Notes: generated from the letters alone by a model not told the origin. A stretch of DNA of 64,000 nt from an uncultured Lachnospiraceae bacterium (GCA_948470905.1 CAOKQK010000005.1:17328-81327), one strand, 5' to 3'; positions 36,274-44,659 are shown, numbered from the stretch's first letter. Made by a program: numbers and translations.

Positions 36274-38283
36274 TTATGCCGCCAGAGAATATTGCGACTT
36301 TAACTGTCTCTGTGTCCTGTTGATCAGAATGACAACCACAGCGGCAAACACCGCCACTGCCGCAAGCCCGGCAACAGCCGCCCACACATTCAATGTAGAG
36401 GGAGCCGTGACAAGAGTTCCGATGGTGTATACCAGATACGCCACGGTATAACCAACGCCCAGCTGCAGCCCGATGCCGCCCCAGACCCACTTAGCGCTTT
36501 TCATCTCGGAGTTCATGGCGCCGATAGCCGCAAAGCAGGGCGGCGTATACAGGTTAAACATAAGGTATGCCAGAGCAGCCACCCTGGTAATCCCTATGAT
36601 AGCCGCCGCTTCGCTGCCTTCGCCAATCAGTTCAAGTTCTTCCGCATCAATCAGGTTCTCAAGCCCCACAAAGCATACCGCCAGTGTACCGACCACGTTC
36701 TCCTTTGCAATAAACCCTGTCACGGCCGCCGCTGCCAGCTGCCAGCTCAGGACGCCCACGACAGGCACCAGCAGATAGGCGAAAGGTGTGGCAATAGACG
36801 CCAGAATAGAGGAGCCTGCGGCACCGGGCTCATCTCCGACCGCTGACAGCGACCAGGTAAAGCTCTGCATGACCTGGACTGCCGTATTGCACAGCAGGAT
36901 AATGGTCGCCGCCTTGACAATATAGGCCCAGCCCCGGCTGCACATGGACTTGAACGCCCCAGGCAGAGAAGGAGCCTTGTACTCGGGCAGCTCGATGATA
37001 AAGAAAGACTTTCTCGCCTTGTAGCCCGCGATCTTGTTCACAAGCAGCGCACCCAGGAAGATCAGGACGATGCCGGAGAAATACATCAGCGCGCTCACCC
37101 AGCCCGCTCCGTCAAAGAAAGAACCGGCGAAAAGAGCAATGACCGGGATCTTCGCGCCGCAGGGCATAAAAGGCGACAGCATCGCGGTAGCCCTGCGCTC
37201 ACGCTCGTTGCGGATGGTACGGCTGGCCATGATGCCGGGAACCGCACAGCCCACAGTGATGACAAAGGGGATCACGGATTTGCCCGAGAGCCCCACCTTC
37301 TTGAAGATGGGATCCAGCACCACCGCCACACGGGACATGTACCCGCAGTCCTCCAAAAGAGCGATCAGGAAATACATCACCATGACCAGGGGCAGGAAGC
37401 CCATCACGGCGATCACCCCGCCGATGACACCGTCCACCAGAAGCGCGGACAGCAGCGGAGAAGCATCCTCCAGCAGCCCGCCGACCCATTCCTGGAAAGC
37501 CTCCAGCCAGCCCGCCAGCGTGTCGGCAAAGAAAGGTCCCACCCACACCTGGGAAATCTGGAACACCAGCCACATGACCAGAGCAAAGACAGGGATGCCC
37601 AGCCACTTGTTGGTAAGGACCACATCTATCTTGTCGCTGGTATTTTTGTCTCTGGTCAAAACCTTACGAGTCTCAACCTCCTCCACGATCTTGTTTACAA
37701 ATTCAAAGCGCCTGCGGTCTGCCGCCTCCACCGCCGCCTTATCCGTAAGGTCCACCTCGCCCTGATGGTAGGGAGCCTTCTGGGGCTTGTGCGCGGAAGC
37801 CGCTGCCTTCTCCACCACCGCCTTCAGACCCTCGCCGGAGACGGAAACCGTGTTCACCACCGGGCACCCCAGCTTTGCCGCCAGGGCTTCCGTGTCAATC
37901 CTTGTCTCCTTTTTCTCGTTGATATCTCCCTTGTTCAGCGCCACCACCACGGGAACGCCCAGCTCCAGAAGCTGCGTGGTAAAGAAAAGGCTGCGGCTTA
38001 AGTTGGTAGCGTCCACGATATTGATGATCACATCGGGATTCTCTTTCTTCACATAAGAGCTTGTGATACTCTCCTCACCGGTAAAGGGAGACATGGAATA
38101 CGCCCCGGGAAGGTCGACTGCAACCAGCTGCTCCTGGCCTGCGCAGTAAGCCTTTTTAATGGGATGTTCTTTCTTATCCACGGTAACGCCCGCCCAATTG
38201 CCCACCTTCTCATTACGGCCGGTCAAGGCATTGTACATAGTGGTCTTGCCGGAATTAGGGTTGCCTGTCAAAGCAATTCTCAT
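36274..38283 (-). CDS. feoB: Ferrous iron transporter FeoB
   Basis: A 669-aa membrane protein that imports Fe(II). The N-terminal G domain has G1 GNPNSGKTT, VGNWAGVTVDKKE (G2 region), G3 VDLPGAYSMS and G4 NKGD. The GDI-like linker spans about 170-265, followed by the membrane part with two gate regions (for example FVITVGCAVPGIMASRTI and CGAKIPVIALFAG) and a final helix. Length is on the short side but complete. GAGGAGG precedes the ATG. It has its own promoter and operator (38435-38465), separated from feoA by a terminator, so feoA and feoB can be transcribed separately. Confidence 0.96.
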   Translation of the reverse strand: MRIALTGNPNSGKTTMYNALTGRNEKVGNWAGVTVDKKEHPIKKAYCAGQEQLVAVDLPGAYSMSPFTGEESITSSYVKKENPDVIINIVDATNLSRSLFFTTQLLELGVPVVVALNKGDINEKKETRIDTEALAAKLGCPVVNTVSVSGEGLKAVVEKAAASAHKPQKAPYHQGEVDLTDKAAVEAADRRRFEFVNKIVEEVETRKVLTRDKNTSDKIDVVLTNKWLGIPVFALVMWLVFQISQVWVGPFFADTLAGWLEAFQEWVGGLLEDASPLLSALLVDGVIGGVIAVMGFLPLVMVMYFLIALLEDCGYMSRVAVVLDPIFKKVGLSGKSVIPFVITVGCAVPGIMASRTIRNERERRATAMLSPFMPCGAKIPVIALFAGSFFDGAGWVSALMYFSGIVLIFLGALLVNKIAGYKARKSFFIIELPEYKAPSLPGAFKSMCSRGWAYIVKAATIILLCNTAVQVMQSFTWSLSAVGDEPGAAGSSILASIATPFAYLLVPVVGVLSWQLAAAAVTGFIAKENVVGTLAVCFVGLENLIDAEELELIGEGSEAAAIIGITRVAALAYLMFNLYTPPCFAAIGAMNSEMKSAKWVWGGIGLQLGVGYTVAYLVYTIGTLVTAPSTLNVWAAVAGLAAVAVFAAVVVILINRTQRQLKSQYSLAA

Positions 38284-38434
38284 AAGTTTATCCTCCTCAT
38301 ATTATAACATTTTGAAAATTTATACTAATCCTTGCGGAATAGCCTCTCCTCCAACAGCCAGCTTCACACTGCTGTTGTCAGCTCCTTATAGCGATTTCCT
38401 ATAGCCGACAATCGTTAGCCTTTTAAAATAAAAA

Positions 38435-38465
38435 TTAGTTATAACTAACTTATGGGTATAATCAA
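38435..38465 (-). promoter_or_regulatory. feoB promoter overlapped by a palindromic operator
   Basis: On the minus strand: TTGATT (38460-38465), 16-nt spacer, TATAAC (38438-38443). The perfect palindrome TTAGTTATAACTAA (38435-38448) covers the -10 box. Its TTAG...CTAA half-sites match the operator at feoA, suggesting a shared metal-dependent repressor (DtxR-like or Fur-like; not decidable here). Confidence 0.7.
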
Positions 38466-38496
38466 AAACCCCGCAGCAAGCTGACGAGGTTTTTGA
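38462..38496 (-). terminator. Terminator between feoA and feoB
   Basis: Outer arms TCAAAAACC and GGTTTTTGA with further pairing of CGCAGC and GCTGACG inside. T tracts on both sides make it work in either direction. It lies right before the feoB -35 box. Confidence 0.75.
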
Positions 38497-38504
38497 CCCT
38501 TGCA

Positions 38505-38564
38505 GCATTCGTCAAGGTCCCAGAGAAGTAAACTTCTCGGACTTTGACTCATTGCCCGCGGGAA
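38505..38564. repeat. Paired intergenic element, copy 1
   Basis: From GCATTCGTCAAGGTCCC to GACTCATTGCCCGCGGGAAT with the hairpin AGAAGT-AA-ACTTCT in the middle. A second copy sits at 53587-53663 downstream of the trypsin-like gene, with a compensated hairpin. Confidence 0.75.
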
Positions 38565-38617
38565 TAAAAGGCTCCCTCCTCATTTCCCACAGGAATAGCC
38601 AGCATGAAGAACACACC

Positions 38618-38830
38618 TCAAATCCATATGGCTTCCGCCAGCTGATTGTCTATATTATATCTCCCGTCCTTGATAGATACCACGCAGCTTCCCTTCAAGT
38701 GTGAAACCACCGTGACGGACTCCCCGCTGTAGCATCCCAGCGAAAACAGAAAAGCGCTCAATTCCTCATCATCCGTTTCAATTTTCTGAATAATGTAGTC
38801 ATTGCCCTCTATAGCATCCCTTAAAGTCAT
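38618..38830 (-). CDS. feoA: Ferrous iron transport protein A
   Basis: 70 aa from MTLRDAIEGND, with AGGTGAT 6 nt upstream (a GTG three codons earlier has no site). An SH3-like small protein: IIQKIETDDEELSAFLFSLG, CYSGESVTVV and YNIDNQLAEAIWI follow the FeoA pattern of FxxG..G..V.V.......L....A. It supports FeoB GTPase and transport. A strong promoter with palindromic operators lies directly upstream. Confidence 0.88.
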   Translation of the reverse strand: MTLRDAIEGNDYIIQKIETDDEELSAFLFSLGCYSGESVTVVSHLKGSCVVSIKDGRYNIDNQLAEAIWI

Positions 38831-38855
38831 ATCTATCACCTATCCCTTTCATATA

Positions 38856-38871
38856 GCTAACTTAAATTAGC
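38856..38871. promoter_or_regulatory. Second palindrome in the feoA leader
   Basis: GCTAACTTAAATTAGC, nearly perfect dyad symmetry with the same GCTAA/TTAGC half-sites as the main operator. It lies 25 bp before the feoA ATG. Confidence 0.55.
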
Positions 38872-38893
38872 ATCCACTAACTTCAAGCCCCAA

Positions 38894-38951
38894 ATAATAG
38901 TTAGCAGTCGCTAACCATTATCATTATATTTCCTTTCCCATGATTTGTCAA
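38894..38951 (-). promoter_or_regulatory. feoA promoter with 28-bp palindromic operator
   Basis: On the minus strand: TTGACA (38946-38951), exact 17-nt spacer, TATAAT (38923-38928). The inverted repeat ATAAT-N-GTTAGC-N4-GCTAAC-N-ATTAT (38894-38921) lies directly downstream, covering the expected start. An iron-responsive repressor site is the natural reading. Confidence 0.8.
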
Positions 38952-38980
38952 TCCCTGAGATCCTATTTTATCTAAATCTG

Positions 38981-39012
38981 GTAACATTTCAGCCAGTTCA
39001 TTGAGCTGTTAC
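38981..39012. repeat. 12-8-12 hairpin repeat, copy 2
   Basis: Arms GTAACATTTCAG and TTGAGCTGTTAC around an 8-nt loop. It runs across the stop codon of the histidine kinase gene. Same geometry as the other two copies. Confidence 0.7.
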
Positions 39013-40425
39013 CGCCCCCATGCCCTGTAACGAAAAACCATGCATAGGCAGCGTGAGCTCTACGGAGAATCCCCCATATGGGCTCTGGCCGATCAAGGTG
39101 GTGCCGCCATGGGCAGCGATGATCTGCTTCACAAGGAGCAGTCCCAGACCATGCCGCTGGTCTGTGGTATTCTCGTCGCAGACCATATAGTGCGGGGCGT
39201 TGTTGAGCTTCTCCAGCTGCCCGGCCTCCGCTCCCACGCCGTCATCTGCCACTGTCACAGTACAGCTTTCGCCCGCCGCCGCAACACGCACATAGATCCT
39301 GCAGCCCTGCTCATTGTGGCTGATGCAGTTCTGGATCAGGTTGCCCACCGCCCGCCTTAGCAGGTTCCTGTCAGCATCCACCTGACAGATCGCCAAGGCT
39401 TCTTTTGTCTCCCACTCGATGGGATACCTGTCATCCAGATCCATATTGATAAAATCAACCACAACCTGTCTTACAATGGCAACCATATTCTCTTTTTGGA
39501 GGTTCACCGGCTGCATATTGTACTCCAGTTTTGATGCCAGATTCAGGTCATTGATGAGATTTTGCATCCGCCTGCTCTGTTTTGTGATGACTGCCGCCTT
39601 CCTGCGCTCCTCCTCTGTGAGATGTGCATCCTCCGCCAGCTGCCCGGCATACCCCATGACCATGGACAGCGGGGTCCTGATATCATGGGACACTCCAGCG
39701 ATCCAGTTTGCCCTTGCGGTTTCCTTTCTTCGCAGCTGGATGTACTGAGACTGCAGTATCTCCGAGGTCTGATTTATCTTCTGCGCAAGCTCCGACAAAA
39801 GGCCTTTTTCCCTCACATGCACAGGCTCCCCCTGGGGAAGGCTCTGTATACCGTTTACAATGGGCTTGATGGACTTTAACAGCCCGGCATTTGCAGCCAT
39901 ATAAATCAAAAAGATCAGCGCCGCATTCACCGCCAGGACCGTTAGAACCGTCCCCGGCAGGTTGGCGATGAATCCATAGTCCCAGCTTGCCCACATATGT
40001 TTCCAGAATCTGTCCCTTGGATACCCAAGCACCACAAGGCCATCCTCCCTCTCTCCCGTAAACGTGGGATAGCCGTCTATATAACCGCGGGTCAACCTCG
40101 CAATATCGGAAACCGTATAGGACAGAGGTATGCTTTCCGGCAGCTCCTCCGTCATCCATCTCACCTGTTCCGTGTCATTGTCAATAAAAATGCCCCACGC
40201 ACCGGATTCATCCAATTCGCTCAGGACCTCCTCCGGCAAAATATAGGCTTCGCCTGTCCACTGCAGGGCATTTGCCACTTCTTCCGCCGTAGTCCAGGGA
40301 TGGGAATTGGGCGTCAGCCCTGCCACAAGGACAGCCAACACGATAAAGTTCAATGCCAGCAGCAGCACACAGCTTAAGAGCAATATGCCCACATACCGCC
40401 GTATCAGTCTGAGAATGCTTTTCAT
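38998..40425 (-). CDS. Sensor histidine kinase
   Basis: 475 aa. TM1 is at about 12-36, an extracytoplasmic sensor of about 110 residues follows, and TM2 is at about 152-175. HisKA has WIAGVSHDIRTPLSMVMGYA (phosphorylated His about residue 244), and the HATPase domain has NLIQNCISHNEQG (N-box), VADDGVGA and RHGLGLLLVKQI. The gene starts one base after the stop of the response-regulator gene. The divergent ABC operon is the likely target, suggesting sensing of an envelope-active peptide; the ligand is not known. Confidence 0.93.
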   Translation of the reverse strand: MKSILRLIRRYVGILLLSCVLLLALNFIVLAVLVAGLTPNSHPWTTAEEVANALQWTGEAYILPEEVLSELDESGAWGIFIDNDTEQVRWMTEELPESIPLSYTVSDIARLTRGYIDGYPTFTGEREDGLVVLGYPRDRFWKHMWASWDYGFIANLPGTVLTVLAVNAALIFLIYMAANAGLLKSIKPIVNGIQSLPQGEPVHVREKGLLSELAQKINQTSEILQSQYIQLRRKETARANWIAGVSHDIRTPLSMVMGYAGQLAEDAHLTEEERRKAAVITKQSRRMQNLINDLNLASKLEYNMQPVNLQKENMVAIVRQVVVDFINMDLDDRYPIEWETKEALAICQVDADRNLLRRAVGNLIQNCISHNEQGCRIYVRVAAAGESCTVTVADDGVGAEAGQLEKLNNAPHYMVCDENTTDQRHGLGLLLVKQIIAAHGGTTLIGQSPYGGFSVELTLPMHGFSLQGMGAVTAQ

Positions 40426-40426
40426 A

Positions 40427-41149
40427 TCATCTCTCCTCTGTAACCAGCTTATATCCCAGCCCCTTGACAGTGATCAGAGATACGGGATGGGAGGGATCCG
40501 CTTCTATCTTTTCCCGGATACGCCGGATATGTGCCATCAGGGAATTCTCATACCCAAAAGGGTTGTCGCCCCAGGCGGCTTCACACAGGGCGTCGATGGT
40601 GACGATCCTTCCCGCATTGCGGCAGAGTGCCGCCAGAATATCGTGCTCCTTCGCAGTCAGGGAAATGTGCTCACCGTCCTTCATTCCCTTGGCGTATCTG
40701 ACCACCTCCGCGCGGTCAAAGTCTATCTCACTGCCCCGCAGCTTTACAAGCGGGTTCTCCCCCTTATAGCTTCTGCGCAGGATCGCCGTTATGCGCAAAA
40801 TCAGCTCCCTGGGCAGGAAAGGCTTGACCACATAATCGTCAGCCCCAAGCCCGAAGCCCTTAAATTTATCCTCATCCTCACCCCTGGCAGTCAGGAAAAG
40901 CACAGGATACCCTCCCTCCCGCCTTAACTGCTCCATCAGCTCAAAACCGCTGCCGTCGGGCAGCATGACATCCAGGACCGCAAGCTCCGGCCTGAACGCC
41001 GCAGCCGCCGCCAGCGCATCCCTTACAGTCCCGGCGGTACGGATATTGCAATAGCCCTCCGCCTTCAATATAGATACCACCATATCCAGGAGCTCCTGCT
41101 CGTCATCCACAAGCAGGATGCGCCTGCTTTTTAAGTATTCACCATCCAT
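40427..41149 (-). CDS. OmpR/PhoB-family response regulator
   Basis: 240 aa from the second ATG, which has GGAAAGGA at 9 nt; the first ATG abuts the site. The receiver has RRILLVDDEQELLDMV, the phosphorylated Asp in LAVLDVMLPDGSG and the switch Lys in DDYVVKPFLP. The C-terminal winged helix reads ISLTAKEHDILAALCRN and SLMAHIRRIREKIE, giving binding to tandem direct repeats. Such repeats lie at 41281-41300 in front of the divergent ABC operon, its presumed target. Confidence 0.94.
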   Translation of the reverse strand: MDGEYLKSRRILLVDDEQELLDMVVSILKAEGYCNIRTAGTVRDALAAAAAFRPELAVLDVMLPDGSGFELMEQLRREGGYPVLFLTARGEDEDKFKGFGLGADDYVVKPFLPRELILRITAILRRSYKGENPLVKLRGSEIDFDRAEVVRYAKGMKDGEHISLTAKEHDILAALCRNAGRIVTIDALCEAAWGDNPFGYENSLMAHIRRIREKIEADPSHPVSLITVKGLGYKLVTEER

Positions 41150-41280
41150 ATGACTCATTCCTTTCCATATACATGTGACCTGTTCCTTTCCATACCAATC
41201 TGATCCTGTCTATTCTCTGTCCCAAAAGCCCCATGCCATCATTGTACCACAAATTTCCTCCTTCTAAGATTTTTTATGCA

Positions 41281-41337
41281 AATGTAAGGTAAATGTAAGG
41301 CAGCGGGAATGCTGGCGTAAGGTTCGGGCGGTAATAT
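41281..41337 (+). promoter_or_regulatory. Response-regulator direct repeats and promoter of the ABC operon
   Basis: AATGTAAGG occurs twice, 11 bp apart (41281 and 41292), and GCGTAAGG again near 41315. A -10-like TAATAT lies at 41332-41337 with no proper -35, which fits an activator-dependent promoter controlled by the adjacent two-component system. Confidence 0.55.
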
Positions 41338-41368
41338 AAAGCTGCAGGCAAAAGCACAGCCCCTGCAC

Positions 41369-41416
41369 AGTGCAGCGGCAAACAAGTTCCCCAAGCAGGA
41401 ACTGGATTATGGAGGT
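41369..41416 (+). repeat. Dispersed leader element before the ABC operon
   Basis: GTGCAGCGGCAAACAAGTTC, then CCCAAGCAGGAACTGGA, then TATGGAGGT. The same order of blocks (GTGCAG, palindrome around GTTCC/GGAAC, CTGGA, GGAG) precedes the serine hydrolase and DUF4250 genes. It carries the ribosome site of the first gene. Confidence 0.6.
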
Positions 41417-41426
41417 ATCAATAACC

Positions 41427-42182
41427 ATGAACATCATCGAAACCAAAAATCTCACAAAATCATACGCGGACTTTACTGCTGTATCCGGGGTCAGCCTTCA
41501 CATCCCAAAAGGAACCGTCTATGGCTTCCTGGGTCCCAACGGCGCCGGGAAATCCACCACAATGAAGATGTTTCTCGGCCTGACCAGACCCACCGACGGC
41601 TCCTTTATGATCGACGGAAAGAAATATCCGGAAGACCGCGTACAAATCCTGAAAGAGACGGGATCCTTCATAGAAGCTCCCGCCTTTTACGGAAATTTAA
41701 GCGGTGAAGAAAATCTGGACATTGTCCGCAAAATCTTAGGGCTGCCCAGATCCGCAGTCTCCGAAGCCCTGGAGCTTACAGGGCTCACACAGTACAAAAA
41801 ACGCCTCGCCCGCAAATACTCCCTGGGGATGAAGCAGCGTCTGGGCCTGGCATCCGCTTTGATCGGCAGGCCGCCGATCCTGATCCTTGACGAGCCCACC
41901 AACGGACTGGACCCTGTCGGAATTCACGAGATCAGGACACTGATCCATTCCCTGCCGCAGAAATTTGGCTGCACCGTGCTGGTGTCCTCCCATTTACTGT
42001 CAGAAATCGAACTGATGGCGGACAATATCGGCATTCTCAACCACGGCAGGCTGCTCTTTGAGGGAACACTGGAAGACCTGAAATTTAACGCTGCCGCACA
42101 GGGCTGTCCCACCGACAATCTGGAAGACACCTTCCTTGCCCTGATTGACGCCGACAACAGGCAGAGAGGCGGTGCAAGATGA
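41427..42182 (+). CDS. Lantibiotic-protection-type ABC transporter, ATPase (LanF/BcrA-like)
   Basis: 251 aa from MNIIETKNLTKSYADF, with GGAGGT 10 nt before it. Walker A FLGPNGAGKSTTMKMFLG, signature RKYSLGMKQRLGLA, Walker B ILILDEPTNGLDP and the H-switch SSHLLSE are all intact. The sequence style is that of the bacitracin/lantibiotic protection group, which removes antimicrobial peptides from the membrane. The two following genes are the permeases, joined by 4-bp overlaps; the adjacent divergent two-component system completes the usual detoxification module. No lantibiotic biosynthesis gene is present. Confidence 0.9.
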   Translation: MNIIETKNLTKSYADFTAVSGVSLHIPKGTVYGFLGPNGAGKSTTMKMFLGLTRPTDGSFMIDGKKYPEDRVQILKETGSFIEAPAFYGNLSGEENLDIVRKILGLPRSAVSEALELTGLTQYKKRLARKYSLGMKQRLGLASALIGRPPILILDEPTNGLDPVGIHEIRTLIHSLPQKFGCTVLVSSHLLSEIELMADNIGILNHGRLLFEGTLEDLKFNAAAQGCPTDNLEDTFLALIDADNRQRGGAR

Positions 42183-42901
42183 GCTTTGTATTGGAATGCA
42201 GAAAGATCAGACGGACGGGCTTCCTGCCCGCATTTCTCTGCGGAGGGCTCCTGGCTGCGGCAGTTCCCGTCCTCAACATGGCTGTCCGTTCAGAAAACTA
42301 TCTGAAACTTGCAGCCCCTCCCGTGCAGATCCTCATGAACGCCAACTGGCAGGTCATGACAATGCTCAACCTCCTGCTTGCCGTGGCAGGCGCCTGCCTT
42401 CTGTATCATATAGAGTACGCCGACAATGCCATCCAGAGGCTATGCACACTGCCGCAGAAAGAAAGCCGGCTGTTTTTTGGCAAAGCTGCCCTGCTGACTG
42501 TCATGTACATGATAATACTTGCCCTGGAGGCAGCCGGCATAGCCTTCTGCTCCTGCCGCTGGTTTGAGCTGTCCCCGGACATATGGCTGGAAATCCTCAA
42601 AGGTTTTGGCTATGCCCTGCTGCTGACGCTTCCCGCGGCACTGTCCTCCCTTTTTATCGCGTCGGCGTGTAAGAACATGTGGGTTTCCCTTGGCATCGGT
42701 GTTGTAGGTGTGTTCACCGCCACCATGCTTCCCACGAAAAACTTTACCCTTTCGCTTTTCCCGTTCGCCCTGCCATTCCAGAGCTTTGCGGGGACTGCGG
42801 AAAATACAGTCTGCCATTTTATGATCGCCGCAGCCATCGAACTTATTGTGATCATCCTTGCGGAGGTCTTATTCCTAAAAATCAGGAGGTCTTTTGCATG
42901 A
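42179..42901 (+). CDS. Lantibiotic-protection-type ABC permease (LanE-like)
   Basis: A 240-aa ABC-2-type permease with about six helices. Its N-terminal CRKIRRTGFLPAFLCGGLLA and the loop RLCTLPQKESRLFFGK match the MutE/EpiE/BcrB group. It starts in an ATGA overlap with the ATPase gene and ends in another with the third gene, so the three are translationally coupled. Predicted to sit in the membrane as a heterodimer with the next product. Confidence 0.85.
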   Translation: MSFVLECRKIRRTGFLPAFLCGGLLAAAVPVLNMAVRSENYLKLAAPPVQILMNANWQVMTMLNLLLAVAGACLLYHIEYADNAIQRLCTLPQKESRLFFGKAALLTVMYMIILALEAAGIAFCSCRWFELSPDIWLEILKGFGYALLLTLPAALSSLFIASACKNMWVSLGIGVVGVFTATMLPTKNFTLSLFPFALPFQSFAGTAENTVCHFMIAAAIELIVIILAEVLFLKIRRSFA

Positions 42902-43668
42902 ACTTTTTATCTCTTATTGGAATTGAATTTCAGAAGATCCGCCGTTCAAAGATCACATTGATCCTGACAGCTGCCACCATAATACTCTGGCTGCCCTCCA
43001 TCATCAATGCCGATATGAATTTTGAAATGCAGGCGGAGGGCATTTCGCCCGAAAACAACTTTTTGATACAGGGACTTCTGGGCATGGCATGGTTTATGTT
43101 TCCAGCAAGCATGGTGGTAGTCACAGTCCTGCTGAATATGACAGAAAGAAGCAATAAAGCCATGTTGAAAATGCTTGCTCTGCCGGTACACACTGCAGGA
43201 TTGTGTCTGGCAAAATTTGTCGTCCTGCTCTCCCTGGCCGCTTTCCAGATCCTCATGGCTGTGGGCATGTATTTCATAAGTGCAGGAATAGCGTCACAGA
43301 CACAGGATTATAATTTTATCCTGCAGCCGACGTTTGTGTTCAGGGAAGCATTCCTGATATTTGCGGCATCTATCCCCATGCTTGCCTTTTTCTGGCTTTT
43401 GTCCGTGTGTGTCCAGACGCCGGTCTTTTCTGTGGGGATCGGGCTTGCCTCTATTGTGCCTTCCGTTCTGATGATTAACACAAAGCTGTGGTTTGCCTAC
43501 CCCATGTCCTATCCGTTCTTTGTGATTACTGCGGAATATGGGAAGCTCGCCTCCAGCCTGACGACGGCACAGGTAGAATATATTCCCTGGCTGCCGGTGG
43601 CCGCCCTGATCACCATTATCTGTCTGGCTGTTTCCTGCCTCTGCTTCGGGCGGGCTGAAAGAAGGTAA
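42898..43668 (+). CDS. Lantibiotic-protection-type ABC permease (LanG-like)
   Basis: 256 aa from MNFLSLIGIEFQKIRRSKIT, preceded by AGGAGGT and starting in the ATGA overlap; a longer in-frame extension inside the previous gene is not used. About six membrane helices; MLALPVHTAGLCLAKF is equivalent to the loop in the partner. Substrate is probably a cationic peptide. Confidence 0.85.
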   Translation: MNFLSLIGIEFQKIRRSKITLILTAATIILWLPSIINADMNFEMQAEGISPENNFLIQGLLGMAWFMFPASMVVVTVLLNMTERSNKAMLKMLALPVHTAGLCLAKFVVLLSLAAFQILMAVGMYFISAGIASQTQDYNFILQPTFVFREAFLIFAASIPMLAFFWLLSVCVQTPVFSVGIGLASIVPSVLMINTKLWFAYPMSYPFFVITAEYGKLASSLTTAQVEYIPWLPVAALITIICLAVSCLCFGRAERR

Positions 43669-43773
43669 TATATTAAAAACTTTCCGCCTGCGCGGTTTGC
43701 TAATCCAACATCCCGGAAGAAAATACAGCTGCGTTCTCAGTAGGTGGACTTTTCTTCCAGATAAAGAGACGAT

Positions 43774-43828
43774 GAAGTGCAGCGAGCAAAACAAGTTCCC
43801 GCAAGCGGGAATTCAATAATAGAAAGGT
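43774..43828 (+). repeat. Dispersed leader element before small membrane gene
   Basis: GAAGTGCAGCGAGCAAAACA, then AGTTCCCGCAAGCGGGAATT, then AATAATAGAAAGG. It holds the palindrome GTTCCCGCAAGCGGGAAT (TTCCCGC/GCGGGAA) and the same upstream GTGCAGCG block as the copy at 41369. Confidence 0.65.
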
Positions 43829-43834
43829 ATGATT

Positions 43835-44119
43835 ATGAAAAATCGAATTTTAACTGCCGTCAGTGCCATTATGCTCTTTGTCCCCTGGACGATTCTGCCG
43901 CTCCGGACATTTGACTGGGCGCTGCAGTCACCTGCAGCGGAGATCATGATCTCCTGCTATGCCGCCTTTATGATCTTCAGCGGAATATTCACCATTGCCG
44001 CTTACCTTGGCACCACGGTGCGCAGAACCCTGATTAAGGTCTGCCTGATCATAAACAGCTTATATGCGGCTTTCGGCATTGCAGCTCTGGTAATGATATA
44101 TCTGCCGAAAACAATGTAG
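43835..44119 (+). CDS. Small three-helix membrane protein, unknown
   Basis: 94 aa from MKNRILTAVSAIML; AAAGG precedes it and an ATG two codons earlier is possible. Three hydrophobic segments (about 6-24, 38-58, 65-88) with a short RRTLIK loop. It follows the ABC operon by 166 bp with its own leader element. The arrangement suggests an accessory immunity or regulatory protein, but no family is recognised. Confidence 0.75.
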   Translation: MKNRILTAVSAIMLFVPWTILPLRTFDWALQSPAAEIMISCYAAFMIFSGIFTIAAYLGTTVRRTLIKVCLIINSLYAAFGIAALVMIYLPKTM

Positions 44120-44200
44120 CATTATTATCAATGCCCATACTATAAAGAAAAGATTTCCCCAATGCATTTTTTGATCAAAAAAACTCCCTAAAAGTTTCCA

Positions 44201-44229
44201 ACATATTTTATCTGCCACAGGTCATACTA
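44201..44229 (+). promoter_or_regulatory. Probable sigma-G promoter of the SASP gene
   Basis: ACATA (44201-44205), 17-nt spacer, CATACTA (44223-44229). This resembles the forespore sigma-G pattern, and the downstream gene is a classic sigma-G target. A leader of about 110 nt follows, with a possible hairpin (AAGATAAGT near 44234 pairing with ACTTATCTT near 44294). Confidence 0.6.
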
Positions 44230-44347
44230 AGACCAAGATAAGTTGCAGCGAACACTTAGAACTGAGATCTTCAGGATAGGTGCTTGCAGCACTTATCTTG
44301 AAGATAGAGAAAACAATTAAAAAACAAATGCATTGGAGGTGAATACA

Positions 44348-44548
44348 ATGTCCGGTAACAGAAGTAACAGAGTAGAAGTGCCTGAAGCAAAGGCAGCAAT
44401 GGACCGTTTTAAAACTGAGGTTGCATCCGAGCTGGGTGTAAACCTGAAGGAGGGCTACAACGGCGACCTGACTTCCCGTGAGGCTGGTTCTATCGGCGGC
44501 GAGATGGTTCGTCGTATGATCAAGAAGCAGGAAGAGCAGATGAAGTAA
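44348..44548 (+). CDS. Alpha/beta-type small acid-soluble spore protein
   Basis: 66 aa from MSGNRSNRVEVPEAKAAMDR, preceded by GGAGGTGA. The SASP signature is present: FKTEVASELGVNLKEGYNGD, LTSREAGSIGGEMVRRMI. The Glu of the TEVASELG segment is at the GPR protease cleavage site used during germination. The product coats spore DNA, fixing it in A-like form for UV and heat resistance. It shows that the organism sporulates or descends from a sporulator. Monocistronic, followed by a good terminator. Confidence 0.96.
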   Translation: MSGNRSNRVEVPEAKAAMDRFKTEVASELGVNLKEGYNGDLTSREAGSIGGEMVRRMIKKQEEQMK

Positions 44549-44596
44549 GGCTCCACAAATAGAGCACTCAAAAAATGTGTCGTAAGACACAGAAGG

Positions 44597-44630
44597 AAGG
44601 GTCAGGGCATAAGCTCTGGCCCTTTCTTCT
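44597..44630 (+). terminator. Terminator of the SASP gene
   Basis: Arms AAGGGTCAGGGC and GCTCTGGCCCTT (two wobble pairs) around ATAA, followed by TCTTCT-type T-rich sequence. Confidence 0.8.
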
Positions 44631-44659
44631 GATCTGTTATCCCTTATGGTCCCCTATTC

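Noticed and set aside
37034-37765. 243-codon plus-strand ORF within feoB
   Set aside because: Antisense shadow; all FeoB motifs lie on the other strand.
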